Positions 18,764 through 27,691 are shown, counted from the first letter of the stretch. The stretch is DNA of 64,000 nt from Flavobacterium hydrocarbonoxydans (GCF_009789235.1 NZ_WSTB01000006.1:248001-312000), one strand, 5' to 3'. Translations and numbers: made by a program. Notes: generated from the sequence alone by a model not told the origin.

Positions 18764-18808
18764 AAAAATCCCAAATTCCAACCTTAATAATTGGAATTTG
18801 GGATTTTT
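18764..18808. terminator. Bidirectional terminator between engB and gldC
   Basis: AATCCCAAATTCCAA pairs perfectly with TTGGAATTTGGGATT around an ACCTTAATAA-type loop, with A-runs before and T-runs after. It suits termination of both engB (plus) and gldC (minus). The stem is made of the same AAATTCCAA repeat unit seen elsewhere. Confidence 0.8.
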
Positions 18809-18829
18809 ATTTTTGGAATTTTAGAAAAT

Positions 18830-19165
18830 TTATTTCGTCAATTCCAATTTCTCTGCAAAATAATCACAGAAGTCTTTCATCGTGTCCGACATCTTTTCGT
18901 CATCGGTAGCACGTTTAAAAGTATCTGACATGGCCACTAATGTCTGGTGAAAGAAAATTTTCATTTCATCAACCGGCATATCTTTTGTCCAAAGATCAAT
19001 ACGCATCGTTTCCTTGGCTTTACTATCCCAAATAGACAACATAATTGCTTTTGCTTCTTCGGCCTGAACACCGCCATCCTGTGCCGTCCATGATAATTTT
19101 TCCGGAACGCGGTTTTCGTCTAATTCTATATTGAATTTAATTTCTGAGTTTATCGTATCTGACAT
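18830..19165 (-). CDS. gldC: Gliding motility protein GldC
   Basis: GldC is a small soluble protein that contributes to, but is not strictly required for, Flavobacterium gliding; gldC mutants spread poorly. The 111-residue product has no signal peptide, begins SEIKFNIELDENRVPEKLSW, and has the conserved WTAQDGG, MLSIWD and MRIDLWTKDMPVDEMKIFFHQ segments. It shares its first base with the last base of gldB (19165), so the two are translationally coupled. It ends at the bidirectional terminator. Confidence 0.96.
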   Translation of the reverse strand: MSDTINSEIKFNIELDENRVPEKLSWTAQDGGVQAEEAKAIMLSIWDSKAKETMRIDLWTKDMPVDEMKIFFHQTLVAMSDTFKRATDDEKMSDTMKDFCDYFAEKLELTK

Positions 19166-20121
19166 TATTTCTTAGGTTTATATTTAGATTTTTCGAAAAT
19201 TTCTTTTGCATTTATTTTAAATAATTCTTCCAGAGTCACCGAATTGTTTTTCATGTACGAGCGTACTATTTGCCATCCGATCCAGGCCCCTACACGTCCT
19301 GGTGTATCATTATCTATCTGAAGGTAAAATTTAGAAAACGGTGAAGGTGCTAAAAATCGGGTAGCTAATTTTGGATCACTGCTATACAGTAGTTCGTTTT
19401 CTAAAAAATAGCGCCACATATAACTTTCATTTTCTTCACACCATTTTATTTGTTCTGGCGTATAACCCATTCTTTCAGCATCTGTATATTCGGGCAACAA
19501 CAAATCTTTAGCATACAATTGTTTCCCTTCAAAAATCATTTGCGAAAGCAAACTTCCATCTGTTGGCGGAACAATATTTCGGTACGAAAAACTCGAAACC
19601 ACATCGGGCATGATTTGTCTTTCCTCAAAATTTTGTTTTAAATAATTTGGAAACTGATAAAACTTATGCTCTTTTCCTAAATACAATTCTAAAGCAACAA
19701 TCACAAGACTGTCAGCGTAAATTGCTTTTGCATTGTAATCCATTTCAGCGATTACGGTGATAACCTTTGGTGTTTTGGTTTTTGGAAAATAATATTTTAT
19801 GTGTTTAAAAAGGACATCAAACTCTTGACGAACAGGCTCAAAATTGTCGTATTTTTTTTGCACTTCTGTATAAACCTCTCTCCAGATTGGGTCCTGCATC
19901 TTGTTCAACCAAACCGAATCATCATTTCCTGCAGGAAAAAAGAAAGGATATTGTTTTTTAACCTTCGCCAAATCTTCAGGTTTAGTTTCAAAAAAAACTT
20001 TATCAAAACGTTCTACTTTAATATCAACCGGAATTTCTTCGACTGCTTTTTCGACTTTAGTTTTTTTATCGCATGACAAAAAAAACAAAGACAGAACAAT
20101 TACTAAGCGATATAATTTCAT
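19165..20121 (-). CDS. gldB: Gliding motility lipoprotein GldB
   Basis: GldB is an essential gliding-motility lipoprotein of Flavobacterium. The 318-residue protein has a short signal peptide ending in a lipobox with Cys17 (FFLSC), followed by a charged linker, then conserved VERFDKVFFE, YPFFFP, a YFP-K-T segment and a C-terminal DNTPGRVGAWIGWQIV region. The last motif resembles M48/M-like metalloprotease-related DUF2268 regions but no intact HExxH is present. Gliding depends on type IX secretion components; the role of GldB is not known in detail. It is coupled to gldC downstream and divergent from nadE. Confidence 0.95.
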   Translation of the reverse strand: MKLYRLVIVLSLFFLSCDKKTKVEKAVEEIPVDIKVERFDKVFFETKPEDLAKVKKQYPFFFPAGNDDSVWLNKMQDPIWREVYTEVQKKYDNFEPVRQEFDVLFKHIKYYFPKTKTPKVITVIAEMDYNAKAIYADSLVIVALELYLGKEHKFYQFPNYLKQNFEERQIMPDVVSSFSYRNIVPPTDGSLLSQMIFEGKQLYAKDLLLPEYTDAERMGYTPEQIKWCEENESYMWRYFLENELLYSSDPKLATRFLAPSPFSKFYLQIDNDTPGRVGAWIGWQIVRSYMKNNSVTLEELFKINAKEIFEKSKYKPKK

Positions 20122-20132
20122 TTATTTTTAAT

Positions 20133-20192
20133 TAAATTTGTGTTGCTAAAGTTTAAGTAACTTAATACTTAAAAAATAATTGTGCAAATATA
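20133..20192. promoter_or_regulatory. Divergent -7 promoter elements for gldB and nadE
   Basis: The minus strand carries TATATTTG (20185-20192), about 65 bp before the gldB ATG. The plus strand carries TAAATTTG (20133-20140), about 80 bp before the nadE ATG at 20222. Both match TAnnTTTG, but neither has a convincing TTG at -33. The boxes face each other within 60 bp, so the predicted transcripts overlap at their 5' ends. Confidence 0.5.
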
Positions 20193-20221
20193 CATCCCTG
20201 CACCTTAAAACTCGACCTATT

Positions 20222-21028
20222 ATGGCTAAAAAAAGTACTATTCAGACAGAAAAAGTAAATACCTACATTGTAGAGTGGTTAAAAAATTATGCAAATAAAG
20301 CAAAAGTAAATGGTTTTGTTATCGGAATTTCCGGTGGTGTTGACTCCGCAGTAACTTCTACATTATGCGCTCAGACCGGTTTATCAGTTTTATGTGTTGA
20401 AATGCCCATTCATCAGGCCGAAAGTCAGGTTTCGAGAGGAAGAGAACATATTGAACAATTAAAAAAACGCTTTCCAAATGTTTCTAACATAGAAACCGAT
20501 TTGACCGAAACCTTCGAATCATTTAAAAAAGCGGTGCCACAAACAGGTGAAGAAGCCAAAATAAGTTTATCACTAGCCAATACCCGTGCTCGTTTACGAA
20601 TGACCAGCCTGTATTATCTTGCAGGAATTCACGGATTAATAGTTGCCGGTACCGGAAATAAAGTAGAAGATTTTGGCGTAGGTTTTTACACCAAATATGG
20701 CGATGGAGGTGTCGATGTAAGCCCGATTGCCGATTTAATGAAGTCAGATGTATATGCTTTAGGTGAATTTCTCAAGATTCCTGACTCCATTTTAACGGCA
20801 GCTCCAACAGATGGCTTGTTTGGCGATAATAGAACAGATGAAGATCAATTAGGGGCAAGTTATGATGAATTAGAATGGGCGATGCTCGCTGCAGCCTCAG
20901 GAAAAACAGGAGCTGACTTCACTGGGAGAGAAAAATCTGTCTTTGAAATTTATAAACGTTTAAACACCAATAACAAGCATAAAATGGACCCAATTCCGGT
21001 TTGTGTCATCCCTGAAATGTTAAAATAA
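20222..21028 (+). CDS. nadE: NH3-dependent NAD synthetase NadE
   Basis: NadE makes NAD from deamido-NAD, ATP and ammonia. The frame opens at 20180, but I choose the ATG at 20222 (MAKKSTIQ), giving 268 residues, because the upstream 14 codons (CKYTSLHLKTRP) are not family-like. The PP-loop SGGVDS is at 37-42, and ANTRARLRMTSLYYLA, GTGNKVEDFGVGFYTKYGDG and SPIADLMKSDVY are conserved. There is no glutaminase domain, so ammonia is the nitrogen source. Confidence 0.95.
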   Translation: MAKKSTIQTEKVNTYIVEWLKNYANKAKVNGFVIGISGGVDSAVTSTLCAQTGLSVLCVEMPIHQAESQVSRGREHIEQLKKRFPNVSNIETDLTETFESFKKAVPQTGEEAKISLSLANTRARLRMTSLYYLAGIHGLIVAGTGNKVEDFGVGFYTKYGDGGVDVSPIADLMKSDVYALGEFLKIPDSILTAAPTDGLFGDNRTDEDQLGASYDELEWAMLAAASGKTGADFTGREKSVFEIYKRLNTNNKHKMDPIPVCVIPEMLK

Positions 21029-21032
21029 TATT

Positions 21033-21081
21033 TTTTACAGAATTTTACGACTATTTACAGAATTTATTTATTAATTTTACA
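21033..21081 (+). promoter_or_regulatory. Three TTTACAG direct repeats upstream of a NarL-type regulator gene
   Basis: TTTACAG occurs at 21033-21039, 21053-21059 and 21075-21081, spaced 20 and 22 bp, with TTTTACGAC between the first two. The spacing is near two helical turns. They lie 40-88 bp before the response-regulator ATG, so they may be operators for autoregulation. Confidence 0.4.
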
Positions 21082-21120
21082 GCTCCAAAAACATGAATAA
21101 TTCTAAAAAAGGTAAAAATT

Positions 21121-21750
21121 ATGATTAAAGTATGTTTAGCAGACAACCACCCTGTGACTCACTTTGGCGTTAAGTCGTATTTTAAAGACCACGACGACAT
21201 TTCTATTGTAGCAAATGTAGGTAATTTCTCTATGGTTAGAGACATTCTTCAAACGAAAGAAATCGATATTCTAATATTAGATTTAGAATTAGAAGGACTT
21301 TCAAGTATTTTTGAAGTAAAATCTATCCTGAAAAATTTCCCAAAAACAAAAATTGTGATTTTCAGTGACCTGGCAGAACAGATGTATGCTCCTAATGCTA
21401 TTAAAGCTGGAGTTTCCGGGTATGTACACAAAACAGAAAAACTTGAAACATTAGGTATTTCTATTATTAAAGTACACGAAGGAAAAGTTATTATCAACGA
21501 AACAGTTCGTAAAAACATGGCTCTTATTGCTAAACAAAGCAAGAGCGAACGTTTGTACCGAAAACTTTCTAACCGTGAAATCGAGGTTTTACGTTATTTA
21601 AGTGACGGTAAGAAAAACAACGAAATTTCAAAAATCTTAAATCTTAACGAAAAAACAATCAGTACTTACAAGTTAAGATTGTTAACTAAATTGAACGTTA
21701 CTAACTTAGTAGATTTAGTAAATAAAGCTAAGACTTTAGAGATTATTTAA
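21121..21750 (+). CDS. Response regulator, NarL/FixJ type (LuxR HTH)
   Basis: The 209-residue protein has an N-terminal receiver domain with acidic D8, phosphoacceptor Asp54 in ILILDLELEG and Lys104 in YVHKTE. The C-terminal LuxR-type HTH starts KLSNREIEVLRYLSDGKKNN and continues EISKILNLNEKTISTYKLRL. No histidine kinase is adjacent, so it is an orphan here; the signal and targets are unknown. It ends convergently with dnaG, overlapping it by 4 bp, with no terminator visible between them. Confidence 0.93.
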   Translation: MIKVCLADNHPVTHFGVKSYFKDHDDISIVANVGNFSMVRDILQTKEIDILILDLELEGLSSIFEVKSILKNFPKTKIVIFSDLAEQMYAPNAIKAGVSGYVHKTEKLETLGISIIKVHEGKVIINETVRKNMALIAKQSKSERLYRKLSNREIEVLRYLSDGKKNNEISKILNLNEKTISTYKLRLLTKLNVTNLVDLVNKAKTLEII

Positions 21751-23807
21751 TGGTATCGGGACATTACTCTTCCTAGTTTTTTCGAAAAAGAATTAACTAA
21801 TTTTGAGTAATCAACAACCATAGACAAAAGCTCTGTATTATCTGAATTATCAGGTTGTATAGAGCTTTTTAATTCTTCGATAATTTTATCTACCAAAAAC
21901 CAGCGCATCGATAAAATAGTTTCAGAGACATATTGCCCAATTGTCTCATGCTTATCTTTTGCAAAAATATTCTGCCCTTCCCAATTGTGCAGCGATACTT
22001 TTTCATCTTCCATTAAAATATCCGTTACCTCCTGAGCAAATTCAGGATGCAAACGCATCAGATATTGTTCTAAACTAAATTTTTCGTTTTGATGATAGAA
22101 AGCAATTAAGTCGGTAAAAATATCACGAAATAAATTATTCGAAAGTTCTACCTCATCTTCCTGCAAACTCAGATAGATACGCTGATAAACTTTGTATTCT
22201 TTCATTTTTGTCTCAAATACAACTTCACCTTCGTCATTAGCCGTCATTAAAACATCTTCAAACAGCTCTGTTTTATCTCCGTAAAGCAATAATATTTCGA
22301 TTACTTTTCGTTCTAAACGATATAAAATATCAACCTTTTCAGTTGGTTCCTGATAATATCCCGGCTCTCCCGGATAATCTTCTGGCGGTCCTACTCTTGG
22401 ATCATCTGGATCTCCTCCGGAATAACCCGTATTTTTTGGCTTTTGATTTCGATGAACCTCAAAAGGTTTTTGCTCCTGCTTTTGCTTTTTATTAACTTCT
22501 GCAAGATCTTTTTGGATCAACTGCGCCAATGTACTCATAAGCACCTGCTCAGAAATATCCATAATTCTGGCACACTCCTGAATGTAAATTTCGCGCTGAA
22601 TACGGTCTGGAATTTTAGAAATACTGGTAACCATATCCCGAATCAAATCGGCTTTTTTGATAGGATCGTTTTTAGCATCGCCCATCAGAATCGAAGCTTT
22701 AAACTGTATAAAATCTTTACTGTTTTCCTCTAAATAGGCCACTAAATCATCATGCGAATTTTTTCGGGCAAAACTATCCGGATCTTCTCCGTCAGGAAAA
22801 CTACAAACCCTCACATTCATTCCTTCCTCAAGAATCAAATCAATTCCTCGAATAGAAGCCCGTAATCCTGCCGCATCCCCATCAAAAAGTACGGTAATAT
22901 TTCGAGTTAGACGATTAATTAACCGAATCTGATCTGGCGTTAATGCGGTACCTGATGAAGCCACAACATTCTCAATTCCGGCCTGGTTAAACTGAATAAC
23001 ATCCGTATAACCTTCAACTAAATAACAATTATTCTGCTTTGCAATAGATTGTTTCGCCTGATAAATTCCGTAAAGCACCTTACTTTTATGGTAAATATCA
23101 CTTTCGGGAGAGTTTAAATATTTTGCTGCTTTTTTATCATTGGTCAAAATACGTCCTCCAAAACCTAAAACACGCCCGGACATACTTTGTATCGGGAACA
23201 TTACACGGCCTTTGAAACGGTCAAAAGGTCGATCCTCTTTCGGAATTGTTAAACCTGTACTTTCCAGAAATTCTAATTTATATCCTTTTCCGAGGGCTTC
23301 TTTGGTAAAAGCATCCCAGGTTTCTGGCGAATATCCTAATGCGAATTTTTTGATGGTTTCATTGGTAAAACCTCTTTCTTTAAAATACGAATAACCAATT
23401 GCTTTTCCTTCTTCTGAATTTAAAAGTACATCCTGAAAATATTTCGAAGCAAATTCAGATACCAGATACATGCTTTCACGCACATCTGTGATGGCTTTTT
23501 CTTCTTCTGATTGTTCTGTTTCTTCGATTTCGATATTGTATTTTTTTGCCAAATACCGAATGGCTTCCGGATACGTAAACTGCGAATGTTCCATCAGAAA
23601 TTTTACAGAATTTCCTCCTTTTCCGGTACTAAAATCTTTCCAGATTCCTTTTACCGGCGAAACCATAAACGAAGGAGAACGTTCATCAGAGAACGGACTC
23701 AAACCTTTGAAGTTACTTCCGGCACGTTTTAAATTCACAAAATCGCCAATAACCTCCTCTACACGAGCAGTTTCAAAAACGGTATCAATAGTACTTTGTG
23801 CAATCAA
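21747..23807 (-). CDS. dnaG: DNA primase DnaG with degenerate zinc-binding domain
   Basis: DnaG synthesises RNA primers for replication. The frame opens at 23849, but a TTG at 23807 (LIAQSTIDTVFETARVEEVI) is the likely start, giving 686 residues, because the first 14 codons are not family-like. The N-terminal domain aligns with the CHC2 zinc ribbon but all four ligands are changed: LCPFH becomes LSPFS and HCFGCG becomes KDFSTG. The TOPRIM domain (YLVEGYTDVIQFNQAGIENV, then LFDGDAAGLRA) is intact. A C-terminal helical part follows a proline/glycine linker. No ATG is available near the start. Confidence 0.95.
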   Translation of the reverse strand: MIAQSTIDTVFETARVEEVIGDFVNLKRAGSNFKGLSPFSDERSPSFMVSPVKGIWKDFSTGKGGNSVKFLMEHSQFTYPEAIRYLAKKYNIEIEETEQSEEEKAITDVRESMYLVSEFASKYFQDVLLNSEEGKAIGYSYFKERGFTNETIKKFALGYSPETWDAFTKEALGKGYKLEFLESTGLTIPKEDRPFDRFKGRVMFPIQSMSGRVLGFGGRILTNDKKAAKYLNSPESDIYHKSKVLYGIYQAKQSIAKQNNCYLVEGYTDVIQFNQAGIENVVASSGTALTPDQIRLINRLTRNITVLFDGDAAGLRASIRGIDLILEEGMNVRVCSFPDGEDPDSFARKNSHDDLVAYLEENSKDFIQFKASILMGDAKNDPIKKADLIRDMVTSISKIPDRIQREIYIQECARIMDISEQVLMSTLAQLIQKDLAEVNKKQKQEQKPFEVHRNQKPKNTGYSGGDPDDPRVGPPEDYPGEPGYYQEPTEKVDILYRLERKVIEILLLYGDKTELFEDVLMTANDEGEVVFETKMKEYKVYQRIYLSLQEDEVELSNNLFRDIFTDLIAFYHQNEKFSLEQYLMRLHPEFAQEVTDILMEDEKVSLHNWEGQNIFAKDKHETIGQYVSETILSMRWFLVDKIIEELKSSIQPDNSDNTELLSMVVDYSKLVNSFSKKLGRVMSRYH

Positions 23808-23881
23808 AACGTAAAATATTTTAAAAATTGGAAGTCTGTAAAAATACATAAATCCAACTTCATTTTTGAGGATTTAATAAT

Positions 23882-23910
23882 AAAAAAGCGCCTCTTTCGA
23901 AGCGCTTTTT
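23882..23910 (-). terminator. Terminator after the outer-membrane protein gene at 23937
   Basis: AAAAAAGCGC and GCGCTTTTT form the stem around a CTCTTTCGAA loop; the minus strand ends in a T-run. It lies between the 23937-24968 gene and the dnaG start. Confidence 0.75.
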
Positions 23911-23936
23911 GCAATCAACTAATTCTGACTTGTTTA

Positions 23937-24968
23937 TTAATTAAAGTCGAAGCGAACTCCTAACGAAATATTATTTTCCTCCACCGGATTATCTTTAAAT
24001 AAAGGGTTCAAATCATATTTTATATACAAACTTGTTTCTCCGTAACCAATATAAGAACTCAATCCATAGATAAAATTATTGACATTAAAATCGCCTTTTG
24101 TCTTCTCAGTAGCTTTCAAATCATTGTCTTCATACTTCAGAATTTGTTTTGATTTTACATTGATTCCGGCATAACCTCCAAACCCCATTCTAAAACCTTT
24201 GTGAGTCCTGAAATAACGTTCTTCACCATTATGCCCATCTTTAGAAAAATCAAATTCTAAATGTACTGGCGCCACTAAATACACATTTCTAAAGCGTGAT
24301 TCTTTTAAGTGAATTGGATTTGTAACCAAATCCGTCTGATCTCCATTCACTACAAAACTGCGATTATCTGTTGGCCGAATATTGTTGTACATCAACGAAA
24401 GTCCGTATTTAGCATGCAATATATTATCGTTTTTCATTAATCTGGAATTGTACGTTAAACCCCATTCGTAAAAATGCGATCCTATAAAACCGTATTCAGA
24501 ATCCTGAAGCTTTCCATCAACCATGGTGCTGTTGAGTCCGGCCGCAAATACAAATTGTGAAGTCGTTCTTTTTTCTCTATGAATAGTGTCATTGCGCCAT
24601 TCTTTTGAGTTCCAGCGGAAAGTATACGTATGTTCTTTGTCTTCTTCTTTTATTTTTCCATCGACTTTTTGCTGTACCAGATCGTTAAGTTCGTTTTGTG
24701 CCAAAGTCACTTTTTCTTCGATAATCACAGCTCTGGCTTCAGCCAATTCATTCTTGCGTTTATCCGCTTGTTCTTTGGTGATTTTTCCCTCAGACAATTG
24801 AACATTAACCGCTTCGACTTCTTGTTTTAAAGCTTCTTTTTCTTCTTTTGTAACTCTTTCTATTTTATTGGCAATTTCTCTTGCTTTAGATTCAAAGGTT
24901 TCCTGTCCCAGCACTTTACTGACTAACAAGAAGAAAAAAAGGATGAGATAAACGGTAAAATTTTTCAT
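23937..24968 (-). CDS. Probable outer-membrane beta-barrel protein with N-terminal coiled coil
   Basis: I do not recognise a named family. The 343-residue protein has a signal peptide of about 21 residues (FFFLLVSKVLGQ). Residues 22-100 are charged and helical, with two similar segments of the type GKITKEQADKRKNELAEA and QKVDGKIKEEDKEH. From about 120 it is rich in alternating aromatic strands (FVFAAGLNSTMVDGK, YGLSLMYNNIRP, LYIKYDLNPLF) and ends in FDFN, as porin-like barrels do. It lies downstream of an anti-sigma-like gene and an ECF sigma gene on the same strand, so it is a likely operon member. Function unknown. Confidence 0.75.
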   Translation of the reverse strand: MKNFTVYLILFFFLLVSKVLGQETFESKAREIANKIERVTKEEKEALKQEVEAVNVQLSEGKITKEQADKRKNELAEARAVIIEEKVTLAQNELNDLVQQKVDGKIKEEDKEHTYTFRWNSKEWRNDTIHREKRTTSQFVFAAGLNSTMVDGKLQDSEYGFIGSHFYEWGLTYNSRLMKNDNILHAKYGLSLMYNNIRPTDNRSFVVNGDQTDLVTNPIHLKESRFRNVYLVAPVHLEFDFSKDGHNGEERYFRTHKGFRMGFGGYAGINVKSKQILKYEDNDLKATEKTKGDFNVNNFIYGLSSYIGYGETSLYIKYDLNPLFKDNPVEENNISLGVRFDFN

Positions 24969-25022
24969 GATTGTTTTTTTTAATTGATGATTGATTGATG
25001 ATTGATTTTAATATTGATATAG

Positions 25023-25059
25023 TTATTGCTATTGATATTGCTATTGATATTGTTATTGC
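25023..25059. repeat. Short tandem repeat of TATTGATATTGC
   Basis: The 12-bp unit TATTGATATTGC and close variants repeat about three times and overlap the stop codon of the anti-sigma-like gene (25053-25055). A TGATTGAT run lies next to it at 24981-25005. Confidence 0.7.
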
Positions 25060-25790
25060 TTTTCTTGTTTGTCTTCCTGATTTCTATTAGCAACAGCCAC
25101 TTTTACGGTTTGATAATTTTTATTGACAGTAGCAATTACTTTTTCTCTAAACGAAAGTTCTAATTCGCCATCAACCTGATTAAGCAAATCACTGGCATTG
25201 ACTTTGACTTTTGATTTTGATTTTGTTTTTGGCTTTGCCGAATTTTCAGCCAAAACATTTTTTTCAGTAGTATCGAATACTTTTTCTACAGTTTCGTTTT
25301 GAGGATTTTGAATGTTAACATTTGAAGTGATTGATTGATTTGATGGATTGTTTTTGATGATGACTGAAGACTCCGCTACTTGATTTTTAAGGGTTGGAAC
25401 TGATACCTGATTTAGCTTTTTTTCTGATTTTTTATTGTTTTTAATGGTTGTTTCTTCAACGACTGCAACTTCGTTTTCAGCTGATTTTACTGGGTTTAAA
25501 ACGTTATTGTCTGGTTTTACAACAGAATCTTTCTGAATGTTTTCTTCTACGGTAACATTATTTTGAGGAATGGTACTGTTGTTTTTATTCTGAATAAAAA
25601 ATACTGTTCCAATTACTAAAAAACCCATAATACTGGCCGCAACATACAGCCAGGTTTTTCTTTTCTTTGGCTTTTTATTTTCAACAATATTTAGCATTGC
25701 ATCTAGTCTGTCCCAGGCTTTATCACTTGGTTCAATCGTACGCTGATTTATTTTTTTTCGGAAATCCTTTTCAAAATTATTCGGTTCCAT
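25053..25790 (-). CDS. Anti-sigma-factor-like membrane protein
   Basis: The 245-residue protein has an N-terminal cytoplasmic segment of about 44 residues (FEKDFRKKINQRTIEPSDKA, WDRLDAML), one membrane segment near 47-67, and a periplasmic low-complexity region rich in Asn, Lys, Val and Ser. It lies directly after an ECF sigma gene, overlapping it by 14 bp. This is the usual layout of a one-pass anti-sigma factor. The WDRL segment after EPSDKA recurs at the N-terminus of such Bacteroidota proteins. The assignment is by topology and neighbour, since no zinc-binding anti-sigma motif is present. Confidence 0.7.
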   Translation of the reverse strand: MEPNNFEKDFRKKINQRTIEPSDKAWDRLDAMLNIVENKKPKKRKTWLYVAASIMGFLVIGTVFFIQNKNNSTIPQNNVTVEENIQKDSVVKPDNNVLNPVKSAENEVAVVEETTIKNNKKSEKKLNQVSVPTLKNQVAESSVIIKNNPSNQSITSNVNIQNPQNETVEKVFDTTEKNVLAENSAKPKTKSKSKVKVNASDLLNQVDGELELSFREKVIATVNKNYQTVKVAVANRNQEDKQEKQ

Positions 25791-26337
25791 TTTCTTCTTT
25801 TTTTAAATTCTTAATTTGCATTTGGAGCATTTTTCTGGCGTGCGACAACTGCGATTTCGAAGTTCCTTCGTTAATCCCCAGCATCTTTGCTATTTCATTA
25901 TGTTTGTAACCTTCTATAGCGTATAAATTGAAAACCATCTTATAGCCGTCCGGTAAATTATCTATCAAAAACTGAATTTGGTCTATGGAAAACTGACTGT
26001 CAGTTGCGTTAAAACTTTCTTCGATATAAATTTCATCTTCCACAAATTTGACTTTCTTCTGAACCCTTAAATACGAAATACATTCATTGACCATAATTCG
26101 TCTTATCCAGCCTTCAAAACTCCCTTTGTGTTCAAACTTGTTTAAGTTGGTAAACACTTTCATAAAAGCGGTTATCATAACATCTTCGGCGAGCTGAATG
26201 TCTTTAATGTATTGTCGGCAAACACTTAGCATTTTTGGAGAAAACCGGCTATATATCAGCTGTTGCGCTTGTCGGTTATTTTCGACAGCCAACTTTATAA
26301 TTTCGGTTTCTTCCTGATGTAAATGAATAATTTTCAT
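25777..26337 (-). CDS. ECF-type RNA polymerase sigma factor
   Basis: The 186-residue protein has region 2 with QLIYSRFSPKMLSVCRQYIK, DIQLAEDVMITAFMKVFTNL and FEGWIRRIMVNECISYLR, and region 4 with IDNLPDGYKMVFNLYAIEGY, HNEIAKMLGINEGTSKSQLS and HARKMLQ. Region 3 is absent, as in the extracytoplasmic-function group. It should direct transcription of its own operon with the downstream anti-sigma-like and outer-membrane genes, but no autoregulatory promoter motif was identified in the 199-bp gap upstream. Confidence 0.93.
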   Translation of the reverse strand: MKIIHLHQEETEIIKLAVENNRQAQQLIYSRFSPKMLSVCRQYIKDIQLAEDVMITAFMKVFTNLNKFEHKGSFEGWIRRIMVNECISYLRVQKKVKFVEDEIYIEESFNATDSQFSIDQIQFLIDNLPDGYKMVFNLYAIEGYKHNEIAKMLGINEGTSKSQLSHARKMLQMQIKNLKKEENGTE

Positions 26338-26536
26338 TAATAAGCGTTCCGGTTTTGTTTTACTAACAGACTTCTATTAGCATAGACGATTGAAGTTGCA
26401 AAATGGTTGTATGAAGAAATTAAAATTTCAAAAAAAAAATCAAAATTCTAATAAAAGATATTTAAATTACTAAAAATTAAATACTTAAAACAAATTATCT
26501 GATGGTCTAATTGACAAATTATCTAATTAAAAAAAA

Positions 26537-27514
26537 TTACTTCTTTCTTTCGATAACATAGTTTACCATCAAAGTAAGGGCAGATTTAAACTCTGAGTCA
26601 GGATAATTTTCTAACAATGAAAGGGCTTCTTGCTGGAATTCGACCATTTTATTTTCGGCGTAAGCCAAACCATGATTGTTTTTTACAAAAGCAATCACTT
26701 CTTTGACGCGTTTTTTGTCTTTATTATGGTTTTTGATCGAGTTTATCAACCACTTTTTTTCTTGTGCAGTACAGTTATTTAAAACATGAATAAGAGGCAA
26801 AGTCATTTTTTGCTCTTTAATATCGATCCCTGTTGGTTTACCGATGGCTTCGTCACTATAATCGAATAAATCATCTTTGATTTGAAAAGCCATTCCAATC
26901 AGTTCTCCAAATTTGCGCATATTCTCTACCTGAATATCATCTTCAATAACTGATTTTGCTCCAAGCGCACAGCAAGCGGCAATAAGTGTTGCTGTTTTTT
27001 TTCGGATGATTTCATAATAGATATCTTCAGTAATGTCCAGCCTTCGTGCTTTTTCTATTTGAAGCAATTCACCTTCGCTCATTTCGCGAACGGCCACTGA
27101 GATGATTCGAAGCAAATCAAAATCACCATTATCTATCGAAAGTAATAACCCTTTAGACAATAAATAATCGCCAACTAAAACGGCAATTTTATTTTTCCAA
27201 AGTGCATTGATAGAAAAAAATCCACGACGGCGATTACTGTCATCAACCACATCATCGTGCACCAAAGTAGCCGTATGAATGAGCTCTATTACTGAGGCTC
27301 CACGATAGGTTCTTTCGTTTACAATACCACCCGAAACCATTTTTGCCGTCAGAAAAACAAACATCGGCCGCATTTGTTTTCCTTTACGATTAACAATATA
27401 ATAGGTAATCCGGTTTAATAATGCCACTTTAGAAGTCATCGATTCATGGAACTTTTTTTCAAAAAGTTCCATCTCGTTAAAAATCGGCTGTTTTATTTGA
27501 GAAGTAATATTCAT
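26537..27514 (-). CDS. Polyprenyl diphosphate synthase (probably menaquinone side chain)
   Basis: The 325-residue all-helical enzyme has the first Asp-rich motif DDVVD at 87-91 followed by DSNRRRG, and the second Asp-rich motif DDLFD at 214-218. It condenses isopentenyl diphosphate onto an allylic primer. The residues before the first motif are small (HTATLVH), which fits a long-chain product. Flavobacterium uses MK-6, so a hexaprenyl product is a reasonable inference, but chain length is not provable from sequence. A TATATTTG box (27523-27530) lies only 9 bp before the ATG, implying a very short leader. Confidence 0.92.
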   Translation of the reverse strand: MNITSQIKQPIFNEMELFEKKFHESMTSKVALLNRITYYIVNRKGKQMRPMFVFLTAKMVSGGIVNERTYRGASVIELIHTATLVHDDVVDDSNRRRGFFSINALWKNKIAVLVGDYLLSKGLLLSIDNGDFDLLRIISVAVREMSEGELLQIEKARRLDITEDIYYEIIRKKTATLIAACCALGAKSVIEDDIQVENMRKFGELIGMAFQIKDDLFDYSDEAIGKPTGIDIKEQKMTLPLIHVLNNCTAQEKKWLINSIKNHNKDKKRVKEVIAFVKNNHGLAYAENKMVEFQQEALSLLENYPDSEFKSALTLMVNYVIERKK

Positions 27515-27691
27515 TTCGATTCCAAATATACTATTTTCTATAAAAAAACGTTGTCTATTTTATAGAACTATATCAACAATTAGCACTTTTTACACGCCTT
27601 TTTTAAAAATCCTTTCATCTGGATTTCATTTTTAAAGTAATAAGATCATAACACCTTTAGAATTCAATGCGCTATTCAAAAAACCATTTGA

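Noticed and set aside
18636..18824. 62-codon plus-strand frame after engB
   Set aside because: It lies wholly within repeats and the terminator hairpin.
20180..20221. 14-codon extension of NadE
   Set aside because: The sequence CKYTSLHLKTRP is not conserved-looking; the ATG at 20222 matches the normal start.
23808..23849. 14-codon extension of DnaG from the first ATG
   Set aside because: The residues are hydrophobic and unlike the primase start; the TTG at 23807 leads into the conserved sequence.
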